The notes under the pieces were generated by a model. The model saw only the letters and a list, made by a program, of their open reading frames with translations. It was not told where the DNA came from and made no database searches. The position numbers and the translations under genes are program-made. Shown piece after piece: positions 1-6,081 of a stretch of DNA of 7,831 nucleotides; position 1 is the stretch's first letter, and the number at the start of each line of letters is the position of its first letter. Origin of the DNA: Accumulibacter sp. (GTDB lineage: Bacteria > Pseudomonadota > Gammaproteobacteria > Burkholderiales > Rhodocyclaceae); assembly GCA_031276375.1 (NCBI GenBank), contig JAISNE010000161.1:1-7831 (forward strand). Direction: 5' to 3'.

Positions 1-1106
1 GAAACCGCGCCGGCAACCAGCGCGTACTTGAATTCGTCGGTCAATCCCACGACCAGCGAGCCGAGATAGGTCAGGGCCGCGTTATCGGTGACCGCGGTCA
101 GCGCGGTGGCCCCGAAATAGACGCTGGAAGTATCCATGCCCATCAGCAGCTCCTGCAGCCACCATTGCTGCTGCCCCCCCAGGGTGACCAGCCCGGCCAG
201 GAAGAAGGCCACCATCAACCCTTCCCGCAGGATCAGCCGGTCCTGATAACGCTTGTAAGCCGTGGCGAAACCGAGAAAGAACAGAAACAGCCCCATGAAG
301 ACCACGGAGTAGTGGGCGAACACGATGACCCCGGTCAGGAACAGCAGATGCGCGACGGTCACGAAGCGCGGTATCGGCTCGTCCTCGCCGCTGGCCGGGG
401 GTTCGGCGCGCATTTCGCGCAGCTCCTGGCGGAAGAGATAGGTCACCGCCAGCGCATTGACGCAGGTCGCCAGCACGGCTTTCCAGCCGAAGGTCGTGAT
501 CATGAACGCGATGTCCCAGCCCCACTTGCCGGCCACCATCAATACGGGCGGCGCGGCGAACGGCGTCAGCACCCCGCCGATGGAAACGTTCACGAACAGC
601 ACGCCGATCGTCGCGTACTTGAGCCGGGTCGAGATGCCCCGCGAATAGAACATGTCGCGCAGCATGAAGGCCGCCAGCGTCATGGCCGCCGGTTCGGTGA
701 TGAACGAGCCGAGCAGCGGCACGAAGAACAGCGAGACAAAATAGAAGGCCATGCTCGACGGCACCGGAAGCAGGTTCGCCAGAAGACGCACGATGTTCCG
801 GCAAAAGTTCAGGATGGGCTTGCTGGCCGCCATCACCATGATCGCGAAAATGAACATCGGCTCGGTGAAATCGCGGTGTTCCAGGTAATGGATGGCGTCC
901 GTCGTGCCCACCATGGCGCACATGATGAGCAGCAGAATCAGCGCCCAGGTGCCGAACACCGCCTCGACCTCGCCGAGCAGATGGAATACGCCGGCATGCT
1001 CGGAACAGCGGTGCGCTATCTTCTCGAAATACGGGGCCGAAAAAGTATGCAGAATGGCCAGCAGGAAAATGATGGCCGAAATCCATTGAAAAACTATTTG
1101 GCTCAT
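1..1106 (-). CDS. Putative Na+/H+ antiporter, ion transporter superfamily (partial, C-terminus off the left edge)
   Basis: An open frame of 368 codons on the minus strand runs from an ATG at 1106-1104 to the window edge without a stop. The translation is strongly hydrophobic, with about eight or more candidate membrane segments. The first is at residues 4-22 (IVFQWISAIIFLLAILHTF); others lie near 54-72, 80-99, 115-150, 165-193 and 250-285. Motifs I associate with the putative Na+/H+ antiporter family (PF07399-like, related to NhaD/ArsB permeases) are FITEPAAMTLAA near residue 136, GGVLTPFAAPPVLMVAGKWG near 178 and TAVTDNAALTYLGS near 334. Acidic and polar residues inside these segments would suit cation/proton exchange across the inner membrane, but the transported ion is inferred. 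The start is supported by the immediate hydrophobic N-terminus; the GATAGG upstream is only a weak ribosome site. About 50-60 C-terminal residues are probably missing. It is transcribed divergently from the dacA cluster. Confidence 0.85.
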   Translation of the reverse strand, partial: MSQIVFQWISAIIFLLAILHTFSAPYFEKIAHRCSEHAGVFHLLGEVEAVFGTWALILLLIMCAMVGTTDAIHYLEHRDFTEPMFIFAIMVMAASKPILNFCRNIVRLLANLLPVPSSMAFYFVSLFFVPLLGSFITEPAAMTLAAFMLRDMFYSRGISTRLKYATIGVLFVNVSIGGVLTPFAAPPVLMVAGKWGWDIAFMITTFGWKAVLATCVNALAVTYLFRQELREMRAEPPASGEDEPIPRFVTVAHLLFLTGVIVFAHYSVVFMGLFLFFLGFATAYKRYQDRLILREGLMVAFFLAGLVTLGGQQQWWLQELLMGMDTSSVYFGATALTAVTDNAALTYLGSLVVGLTDEFKYALVAGAV

Positions 1107-1220
1107 GACGAATGCGCCTATCTTTGATGGTTGTGATGATGAATACCTGCGGGGAATGGAATCCACGGCCGGAGTCCACGACCAAATCCGCAACCGCGCC
1201 GGACCCGGCCAATCGGGCGA

Positions 1221-1373
1221 TCAGCGGCGAGGGGGCGAACGGCCCTGCTGCGGAAGCGCCTGGAAGAAACTCTCGAAACCGCGCGTCTCCGTCCGCGGGA
1301 CGGTTTCCCTGCGCGCCGCCGTTTCCCGGAACGGCCGGAGATACGGATGAATCCGCGACCAGCAACATTTCAT
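1221..1373 (-). CDS. Candidate small leader ORF (50 codons) upstream of the antiporter gene
   Basis: An ATG at 1373-1371 lies 9 bases downstream of an unusually strong ribosome site (AAGGAGG, minus strand, 1389-1383). It opens a 50-codon frame that starts MKCCWSRIHP and ends with TGA at 1223-1221, 114 bases before the antiporter start. The product is very basic and Arg-rich (ends QGRSPPRR), has two adjacent Cys near the start, and shows no signal peptide or membrane segment. I do not recognise it. A promoter-like pair lies immediately upstream. It could be a translated leader that affects the antiporter mRNA, a small protein, or chance coding downstream of an SD that really serves a second ATG (1368-1366) in another frame. 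The support is the initiation signals, not homology. Confidence 0.3.
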   Translation of the reverse strand: MKCCWSRIHPYLRPFRETAARRETVPRTETRGFESFFQALPQQGRSPPRR

Positions 1374-1403
1374 CGCCGCCACCCTCCTTATTGATATCTG
1401 GCA

Positions 1404-1432
1404 ATTATCTTACGCCAAAATGCCCTTGTCCG
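1404..1432 (-). promoter_or_regulatory. Candidate sigma70 promoter reading leftward to the small ORF and antiporter
   Basis: On the minus strand a GATAAT box (1409-1404, 5 of 6 matches to TATAAT) lies 17 bases after CGGACA (1432-1427, 4 of 6 matches to TTGACA). Transcription would begin near 1397, only about eight bases before the AAGGAGG ribosome site at 1389-1383, giving a compact promoter-SD-ATG arrangement. This is a pattern match only. Confidence 0.35.
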
Positions 1433-1515
1433 GGCGCCTCGGCATGAGCGCGATCGACTCTGAAAGCGCCGCCGCGCGAATCGGCGAGGCGGCCCGCCGC
1501 ACCGGCCGGGATAGG

Positions 1516-1521
1516 TATAAT
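1516..1521 (+). promoter_or_regulatory. Consensus -10 box for the dacA-dat-ybeD cluster
   Basis: A perfect TATAAT at 1516-1521 sits about 34 bases before the dacA start codon, so an mRNA would begin near 1528 with a leader of about 27 bases containing the GGAAG ribosome site. No convincing -35 hexamer is visible at the correct distance; the upstream DNA is very GC-rich. An activator or a weak -35 would be needed. The match to the -10 consensus in otherwise GC-rich DNA is the only evidence. Confidence 0.45.
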
Positions 1522-1554
1522 CCCTGCTCCGCCATCTCAACGGAAGCGTTTCCC

Positions 1555-2691
1555 ATGTTTATCTCGTTTCGTCCATTTTTCCTGATCGCGCTGCTTTTCC
1601 CGCTGCTGGCGCGCGCCCAGCCAATGCCGGAACCGCCGGCGCTGGCGGCAAAAGCCTGGCTGCTCGTGGAATCGGCCTCCGGGCAGGAACTGGCCGCGCA
1701 GGCCGCCGAAGAGCGTATCGAACCGGCCTCGCTGACCAAATTGATGACCGTGTACCTGACTTTCGCGGCCATCAGGCAAGGCGCGATCAAGCTGGGGCAG
1801 ACCGTGCTGATATCGGAAAAGGCCTGGCGAACGCCGGGTTCGCGGATGTTCATCAAGGTTGACACCCAGGTCGCGGTGGAGGATCTGATCAAGGGCGTGG
1901 TCGTCCAGTCCGGCAACGACGCCAGCGTGGCGCTGGCCGAGGCGATCGCCGGCAGCGAGGATAATTTCGCGCAGATGATGAACCGGGAAGCGCAACGCAT
2001 GGGCATGAAGAACACCCGCTTTCGCAACGCCTCGGGCATGCCCGATCCGGAGCACTACACCACGGCGCGCGATCTGGCCGTGCTGGCCGGCATGCTGATC
2101 CGCGATTTCCCGAACGAATACGCCAAATACTATTCGATGAAGGAATTCCGCTACAACAATATCACTCAAGCCAATCGCAATCGCCTGCTGCAACTCGACC
2201 CGACCGTGGACGGGGTCAAGACCGGCCATACCGAAGGGGCCGGCTACTGCCTGATCGCCTCGGCCAGGCGCGGCGACCGCCGTTTGCTGGCCATCGTCCT
2301 CGGCGCCGCATCGGACGCCGTGCGCACGCGGGAGTCGCTCAAGCTGCTCAATTACGGCTTCCAGTCCTACGAGGCCGTGCGCCTGTACGCCAAGGACCAG
2401 GCGATATCGAACATGAAAGTGTGGAAAGGCTCCGCGTCGACGGTCAAGGCCGGCTTCCAGAACGATTTCGTCATCGCCGTGCCCAAGGGCTTTTCCTCGC
2501 GCCTCAAGACCGAGCTGTCGTCGCGGCAGCCCTTGATCGCGCCGGTCGGCAGCGGGCAGGCGATCGGCACCCTGAAGATTTCGCTCGACGGCAAGCCCTA
2601 CGGCGACTTCCCGGTCGTGGCCATCGAAGCCGTGCCGGTGGCCGGCGTCTTCGGGCGCATGCTCGACTCCATCTGGCTATGGTTCAAATGA
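1555..2691 (+). CDS. dacA: D-alanyl-D-alanine carboxypeptidase (PBP5/6 family, serine-type)
   Basis: This 378-residue low-molecular-weight penicillin-binding protein removes the terminal D-Ala from peptidoglycan pentapeptides in the periplasm. Residues 1-22 form a signal peptide (short basic start, hydrophobic core, cleavage near ARAQ). All three catalytic motifs of the peptidase S11 family are present: SLTK at 59-62 (nucleophile S59), SGN at 119-121 and KTG at 222-224. A PBP5 C-terminal beta domain follows at about 270-360, and the tail (VFGRMLDSIWLWFK) looks like the amphipathic helix that anchors these enzymes to the outer face of the inner membrane. I chose the ATG at 1555 because it has GGAAG eight bases upstream and begins the signal peptide directly; the in-frame ATG at 1420 would cover the TATAAT box. 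The next gene starts four bases after its stop. The symbol follows the E. coli dacA-ybeD-lipB-lipA order; dacC is an equally usable name. Confidence 0.95.
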   Translation: MFISFRPFFLIALLFPLLARAQPMPEPPALAAKAWLLVESASGQELAAQAAEERIEPASLTKLMTVYLTFAAIRQGAIKLGQTVLISEKAWRTPGSRMFIKVDTQVAVEDLIKGVVVQSGNDASVALAEAIAGSEDNFAQMMNREAQRMGMKNTRFRNASGMPDPEHYTTARDLAVLAGMLIRDFPNEYAKYYSMKEFRYNNITQANRNRLLQLDPTVDGVKTGHTEGAGYCLIASARRGDRRLLAIVLGAASDAVRTRESLKLLNYGFQSYEAVRLYAKDQAISNMKVWKGSASTVKAGFQNDFVIAVPKGFSSRLKTELSSRQPLIAPVGSGQAIGTLKISLDGKPYGDFPVVAIEAVPVAGVFGRMLDSIWLWFK

Positions 2692-2695
2692 AAAC

Positions 2696-3568
2696 ATGAC
2701 CGCTTATCTGAATGGACAATTTCTGCCGCTCGCCGAGGCGCGCATCTCGCCGCTCGACCGGGGTTTTCTCTACGCCGACGGCGCCTACGAAGTCATCCCG
2801 GTCTATTCGCGCCACCCGTTCCGCATCGACGAGCACCTGCGCCGCCTGCAACAGTCGCTTGACGGCATCCGGATGGCCAATCCCCGTAGCGACGCGGAAT
2901 GGAAAACGATCGTCGGGCGTCTGGTGGCGGAAGCCGGCTTCGAGGATCAGGCGATCTACATCCAGATCACGCGCGGCGCCGACGACAAGCGCGACCCGTG
3001 CTTCCCGCCCGGCGTTCCGCCGACGGTGTTCCTGTTCGCCGCGCCGCTGCTCCGTCCCGGCGCCGAACAGCGCGAGCGGGGCGTCGCCGCGATCACCGCG
3101 CCGGACCTGCGCTGGGGACGCTGCGACCTGAAGACGGTCGCCCTGCTGCCCAACGTCCTGGCCCGCCAGACCGCCGCCGACGCCGGCTGCGCCGAAACGA
3201 TCATGTTCCGCGACGGCTATCTCACCGAAGGCTCGTCGACCAACGTCTTTGCCGTGCGCGACGGCGTGATCCTGGCCCCGCCGCAGGATCACCTGATCCT
3301 GCCCGGCGTCACCTGCAACGTGGTGCTCGAACTCGCCGCCGCGCATCGCGCGCCGCTCGACGTTCGGCCGATCCGCGAGGAGGAAGTGCGCGCCGCCGAC
3401 GAACTCTGGCTCACCTCGTCGGCCAAGGAAGTGCTGGCCGTGGTCATGCTCGACGGCCGGCCGGTCGGCCGGGGGCCGCAAGCCGGCCGGCCCGGCCCGG
3501 TGACCCGCCGGATGCATGAGTGGTTCTGCGCCTTCCGCGACGAAGTCATGAGGCATGGCCGTGGTTGA
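2696..3568 (+). CDS. dat: D-amino-acid aminotransferase (D-alanine transaminase), PLP fold type IV
   Basis: This 290-residue class IV aminotransferase exchanges the amino group between D-alanine or other D-amino acids and 2-oxoglutarate, giving D-glutamate, in the cytoplasm. The N-terminus (YLNGQFLPL...ISPLDRGFLYADGAYEVIPVY) is typical of the D-specific branch. The PLP-binding lysine is K146 in the segment CDLKTVALLPNVLARQ, matching K145 of the Bacillus enzyme, and E178 in YLTEGSSTNVF corresponds to the glutamate that contacts the PLP ring nitrogen. LILPGVT and SSAKEVLAV are further family signatures. Branched-chain aminotransferase or 4-amino-4-deoxychorismate lyase are the other class IV possibilities, but these motifs favour D-AAT. 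The start lies four bases after the dacA stop with no good SD, suggesting translational coupling. Near the C-terminus GRGPQAGRPGPV appears a few residues longer than usual and is encoded by GC palindromes. The gene overlaps ybeD by 14 bases. Confidence 0.92.
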   Translation: MTAYLNGQFLPLAEARISPLDRGFLYADGAYEVIPVYSRHPFRIDEHLRRLQQSLDGIRMANPRSDAEWKTIVGRLVAEAGFEDQAIYIQITRGADDKRDPCFPPGVPPTVFLFAAPLLRPGAEQRERGVAAITAPDLRWGRCDLKTVALLPNVLARQTAADAGCAETIMFRDGYLTEGSSTNVFAVRDGVILAPPQDHLILPGVTCNVVLELAAAHRAPLDVRPIREEEVRAADELWLTSSAKEVLAVVMLDGRPVGRGPQAGRPGPVTRRMHEWFCAFRDEVMRHGRG

Positions 3569-3830
3569 GCGGGAAGAGACGCTGTTCGAGTTCCCCTGCG
3601 TTTTTCCGCTGAAGATCATGGGACGGGCCGGCGATACGCTGGCGCCGGCCGTGCTCGGGATCGTGCGGCGCCACGCCCCGGATTTCGACGGCGCCGCCAT
3701 GGAAACACGCGCCTCGTCCGGCGGCAGGTACGTCAGCCTCACCTGCGCCATCAACGCCACCTCCAGGGCGCAGCTCGATGCCCTTTACCGCGAGTTGAGC
3801 GCGCACCCGGAAGTCAAGATCGTGCTTTAG
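3555..3830 (+). CDS. ybeD: YbeD/DUF493 family protein (UPF0250)
   Basis: A 91-residue protein matching the DUF493 family in length and pattern. The signatures are FEFPCVFPLKIMG at residues 11-23, the mid-region SGGRYVSLTCAINATS at 55-70, and the closing L..HPEVKIVL. Family members adopt a small ferredoxin-like fold resembling ACT regulatory domains; the molecular role is not established, and nothing here reveals it. The start overlaps the last 14 bases of dat and has a modest GAAG site nine bases upstream, so translation is probably coupled. The neighbourhood, between a carboxypeptidase and lipB, is the same as in E. coli, which supports orthology. Its stop marks the end of the first compact gene block; the following 384 bases are non-coding. 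Confidence 0.92.
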   Translation: MAVVEREETLFEFPCVFPLKIMGRAGDTLAPAVLGIVRRHAPDFDGAAMETRASSGGRYVSLTCAINATSRAQLDALYRELSAHPEVKIVL

Positions 3831-3852
3831 CGCCCGCCCCGCGCCGGATGAT

Positions 3853-3872
3853 CTTTCCCGCGACCGGGAAAG
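3853..3872 (+). terminator. GC-rich stem-loop after ybeD, possible terminator or mRNA 3' end
   Basis: A perfect 8-base stem (CTTTCCCG at 3853-3860 with CGGGAAAG at 3865-3872) closes a 4-base CGAC loop, 22 bases after the ybeD stop. There is no T-run on either strand, so it is not a standard intrinsic terminator. It may instead protect the transcript end or slow RNA polymerase. The position right after a compact gene block is the reason for the call. Confidence 0.35.
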
Positions 3873-3913
3873 GCTCGGGAAGCGGCAAACCGGAGTTCGT
3901 TTCACAGGCAGGA

Positions 3914-4005
3914 ATCAAGCGGGGCCGGCATCAAGCCAGCATCAAGTGGGGCCGGCATCTTGCCGGCCAGGGTCATGGCTGGCCGGCTGGAAGCCGGCCC
4001 TACTG
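3914..4005. repeat. REP-like palindrome cluster (bipolar pair plus one degenerate copy)
   Basis: Two perfect 8-base hairpins stand 12 bases apart: GGCCGGCA-TCT-TGCCGGCC (3950-3968) and GGCCGGCT-GGA-AGCCGGCC (3981-3999). Their outer flanks mirror each other. GTGG precedes the first on the plus strand and GTAG precedes the second on the minus strand, so AGTGGGGCCGGC (3945-3956) is an 11/12 inverted match to the segment at 3994-4005. A third, degenerate unit lies upstream in direct orientation: positions 3914-3932 repeat 3941-3959 with one change, 27 bases apart. A GTAG-type tetranucleotide next to a short imperfect palindrome is the hallmark of REP sequences moved by REP-associated tyrosine transposases (RAYT). 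The pair looks like a BIME. No RAYT gene is in the window. Confidence 0.6.
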
Positions 4006-4078
4006 CCGCTCCTTTCGGACGGGGTTTCAACCGGAGTTGGTTTTACGATGAAATGCGCAATGTGGAAACTCGATGACG

Positions 4079-4125
4079 CCCTTTCCCCTGCCGGGGGAGA
4101 GCGGCCCGCAAGGCCGGGAGAAGGG
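4079..4125. repeat. Compound inverted repeat upstream of lipB
   Basis: Outer arms CCCTTTCCC (4079-4087) and GGGAGAAGGG (4116-4125) are near-complementary. Between or overlapping them lie two small hairpins, CCCC-TGCC-GGGG (4085-4096) and GGCC-CGCAA-GGCC (4103-4115), so the 47 bases could fold as a branched structure. It resembles interspersed repeats seen in many proteobacterial genomes, but I cannot confirm copies elsewhere. The rest of the gap between the REP cluster and lipB shows no gene. It does contain a 7-base inverted repeat (TGTTCCG 4174-4180, CGGAACA 4200-4206) whose right arm touches the lipB ribosome site. Confidence 0.4.
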
Positions 4126-4214
4126 AAAAACGGGCCGGCGCGGTTCCGGATGGCCGCGCCGTGCGTCCGGAGCTGTTCCGCATCCAACCGGGAATCCGCC
4201 GGAACAGGCGCCCG

Positions 4215-4880
4215 ATGTCCCGCCCGGCAAGTGTCGCCATGCCCGCCGCGCCTCCGCTGATCCGCTTCCTCGGCCAGGTCGACTACCTGCCGACCTGGCG
4301 GGCGATGATCGATTTCACCGCCGCGCGCGCCGCGGCGACGCGGGATGAACTGTGGCTCTGCGAGCATCCGCCGGTTTACACCCTGGGCCAGGCCGGCAAG
4401 CCGGAACATTTGCTCGTCGACAACGGCATCCCGCTGGTTAAAGTCGATCGCGGCGGGCAGGTGACTTACCACGGCCCCGGACAAGTCGTCGCCTATCCGC
4501 TGCTCGACCTCAACCGGCGCGGCCTCAAGGTGCGCCAATGGGTCGGCCGCCTGGAGCAGGCGGTCATCGACCTGCTGGCCGAACACGGCGTCGCCGCCAG
4601 GCGTCTCGCGGGCGCTCCCGGCGTTTATGTCGACCGCGGCGGCGAAACGGCCCGCCCGGCCAAGATCGCCGCGCTCGGCCTGCGCATCCGGCGCGGTTGC
4701 AGTTATCATGGTCTCTCGCTCAACGTGGGCATGGAACTCGCGCCGTTCTCGGCGATCAACCCCTGCGGCCACGTGGGCATGCCGGTCACGCAAACGCGCG
4801 ATCTGGGCATCGAACTCACGCCGGCGGCGGCCAGCGAAGCGCTCGCCCGGCACTTGATCCGACAACTGGAGTCACCATGA
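4215..4880 (+). CDS. lipB: Lipoyl(octanoyl) transferase LipB
   Basis: A 221-residue octanoyltransferase that moves octanoyl from octanoyl-ACP to the lipoyl domains of 2-oxoacid dehydrogenases and the glycine cleavage H protein in the cytoplasm, the first step of lipoate synthesis. Seen in the sequence: [21 protein letters not shown] (45-65), the family signature [12 protein letters not shown] (79-90), the catalytic-dyad lysine K150 in [10 protein letters not shown] and the acyl-accepting cysteine C184 in INPCG. The start is uncertain. ATG 4215 has AGG six bases upstream and is used here; ATG 4239 gives an N-terminus nearer to usual family length; GTG 4161 is possible but less likely. The stop overlaps the lipA start as ATGA, so the two are co-translated. 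A 384-base gap full of palindromes separates it from ybeD, so it may have its own promoter, though none is clear. Confidence 0.93.
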   Translation: MSRPASVAMPAAPPLIRFLGQVDYLPTWRAMIDFTAARAAATRDELWLCEHPPVYTLGQAGKPEHLLVDNGIPLVKVDRGGQVTYHGPGQVVAYPLLDLNRRGLKVRQWVGRLEQAVIDLLAEHGVAARRLAGAPGVYVDRGGETARPAKIAALGLRIRRGCSYHGLSLNVGMELAPFSAINPCGHVGMPVTQTRDLGIELTPAAASEALARHLIRQLESP

Positions 4881-5857
4881 CCGAACCGACTTCCCCGCCC
4901 GCCGCCAACGTGACGGGCGTCAAGCAAAAGGGCCGGCTGAAAACGGCGCGTCTCCCGATCCCGATCCGCGTCGTCCCGGCGGACGAAGTCTTGCGCAAAC
5001 CGGCCTGGATCCGCGTCAAGGCCGGCAGCGAGATCGGGCGTTTCGGCGAAATCAAGCGCCTGCTGCGCGAACAGAAACTGCACACCGTCTGCGAGGAAGC
5101 CGCCTGTCCGAACATCGGCGAATGTTTTGGCCGCGGCACGGCCACCTTCATGATCCTCGGCGACATCTGCACCCGCCGCTGCCCGTTCTGCGACGTCGCC
5201 CACGGGCAGCCGTTGCCGCCCGACGCGGACGAACCGGCGCGTCTGGCCGAAAGCGTGGCGCGCCTGAAACTGCGCTATGTGGTAATCACCAGCGTCGACC
5301 GCGACGATCTGCGCGACGGCGGCGCGGGCCACTTCGCCGAAGTCGTCGCCGCGGTGCGCCTCGCCTCGCCCGGCACGCTGATCGAAACGCTGGCGCCGGA
5401 TTTTCGCGGACGCATGGACGCGGCCATCGACGCGCTCGGCCGCGCCCTGCCCGATGTGCTCAATCACAACCTGGAAACCGTCCCGCGCCTGTACAGGCAG
5501 GTCCGCCCCGGCGCCGATTACACGCACTCGCTGGCCTTCCTGCGCCGCTTCAAGGAACGCTATCCGCATATCCCCGGCAAGTCCGGCCTGATGGTCGGCC
5601 TCGGCGAAACCGACGAGGAAATCCTGGAAGTGATGCGCGATCTGCGCGCCCACGCGGTCGACATGCTGACCATCGGCCAGTACCTCGCGCCGTCGACGCA
5701 CCATCTGCCGGTCATCCGCTACGTGCCCCCGGACACCTTCAAGCGATTCGAGGAAGCGGCAATGGAAATGGGATTCTCCGCCGCCGCCTGCGGCCCGATG
5801 GTGCGTTCCAGCTATTGGGCGGACAAACAGGCGGACAGCGCCGGCGTCGCGCGGTAG
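4877..5857 (+). CDS. lipA: Lipoyl synthase LipA (radical SAM)
   Basis: A 326-residue radical SAM enzyme that inserts two sulfur atoms at C6 and C8 of the protein-bound octanoyl group delivered by LipB. Both iron-sulfur cluster sites are intact. The auxiliary cluster motif is C72-x4-C77-x5-C83 ([12 protein letters not shown]), and the SAM-binding cluster is C98-x3-C102-x2-C105 (CTRRCPFC). The C-terminal RSSY (310-313), whose serine ligates the auxiliary cluster in characterised enzymes, is present, as are [10 protein letters not shown] and [11 protein letters not shown]. The length is normal and the Lys-rich N-terminal extension ([14 protein letters not shown]) is common in the family. ATG 4877 overlaps the lipB stop by four bases, with CTGGAG as ribosome site. 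Nothing unusual is seen; activity needs ferredoxin or flavodoxin reduction from elsewhere. Confidence 0.97.
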   Translation: MTEPTSPPAANVTGVKQKGRLKTARLPIPIRVVPADEVLRKPAWIRVKAGSEIGRFGEIKRLLREQKLHTVCEEAACPNIGECFGRGTATFMILGDICTRRCPFCDVAHGQPLPPDADEPARLAESVARLKLRYVVITSVDRDDLRDGGAGHFAEVVAAVRLASPGTLIETLAPDFRGRMDAAIDALGRALPDVLNHNLETVPRLYRQVRPGADYTHSLAFLRRFKERYPHIPGKSGLMVGLGETDEEILEVMRDLRAHAVDMLTIGQYLAPSTHHLPVIRYVPPDTFKRFEEAAMEMGFSAAACGPMVRSSYWADKQADSAGVAR

Positions 5858-5907
5858 GCGGCGAAGCCGGCACGCGCGCGTCAGCCGGTGTCATACCAGG
5901 TTACGCT

Positions 5908-5941
5908 CGACAGGCCGTTTATATTCAAGCCCGGCGTGTCG
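5908..5941 (+). terminator. Candidate terminator after lipA
   Basis: A 10-base stem with one G-G mismatch (CGACAGGCCG 5908-5917, CGGCGTGTCG 5932-5941) encloses a 14-base AT-rich loop, 50 bases after the lipA stop. An alternative smaller hairpin, CCCG (5930-5933) with CGGG (5940-5943), is followed by ATTT and, further on, TTTT at 5954-5957. Neither has a clean T-run, so this is a weak terminator call. The remaining intergenic DNA up to 6081 shows no gene. Confidence 0.3.
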
Positions 5942-6000
5942 GGATTTCGGTCATTTTGGCGCGCGCGATGGTATTACTTCGGGTTTTCCATCCAGACCCC

Positions 6001-6029
6001 TAGTCAGGCGTCTGAAAACAATTCATAAT
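6001..6029 (+). promoter_or_regulatory. Candidate promoter of the autotransporter gene
   Basis: CATAAT (6024-6029, 5 of 6 to consensus) lies 17 bases after TAGTCA (6001-6006, 4 of 6 to TTGACA), in a locally AT-rich stretch that contrasts with the GC-rich flanks. Transcription would begin near 6036, leaving a leader of about 46 bases that includes a run of six T (6053-6058) and the ribosome site GGAAGGA (6069-6075). A short stem TCGAA/TTCGA (6033-6037, 6047-6051) just before the T-run could interfere with early elongation. Pattern match only. Confidence 0.4.
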
Positions 6030-6081
6030 CAATCGAATCCGTTTTCTTCGAGTTTTTTCACCCTTTCCGGAAGGATACACC

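Noticed and set aside
174..180. Run of seven C (G on the coding strand) in the antiporter gene as a second phase-variation tract
   Set aside because: Seven bases is too short to be strongly unstable, the frame is intact there, and such runs are expected in this base composition.
82..1404. 440-codon minus-strand ORF covering the antiporter region
   Set aside because: It is a different frame from the real gene. Its translation is Arg/His/Gly-rich low-complexity, whereas the frame starting at 1106 gives a coherent multi-spanning membrane protein with family motifs.
1420..1554. N-terminal extension of the carboxypeptidase from ATG 1420
   Set aside because: It would bury the signal peptide 45 residues inside the protein and run through the TATAAT box; ATG 1555 has the better ribosome site.
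2684..3760. 358-codon minus-strand ORF opposite dat and ybeD
   Set aside because: It is a shadow of high-GC coding sequence. The plus-strand frames carry all the catalytic residues of a known enzyme.
5122..6003. 293-codon plus-strand ORF overlapping lipA in another frame
   Set aside because: The translation is Arg/Pro-rich shadow sequence; lipA in the other frame has every expected cysteine motif.
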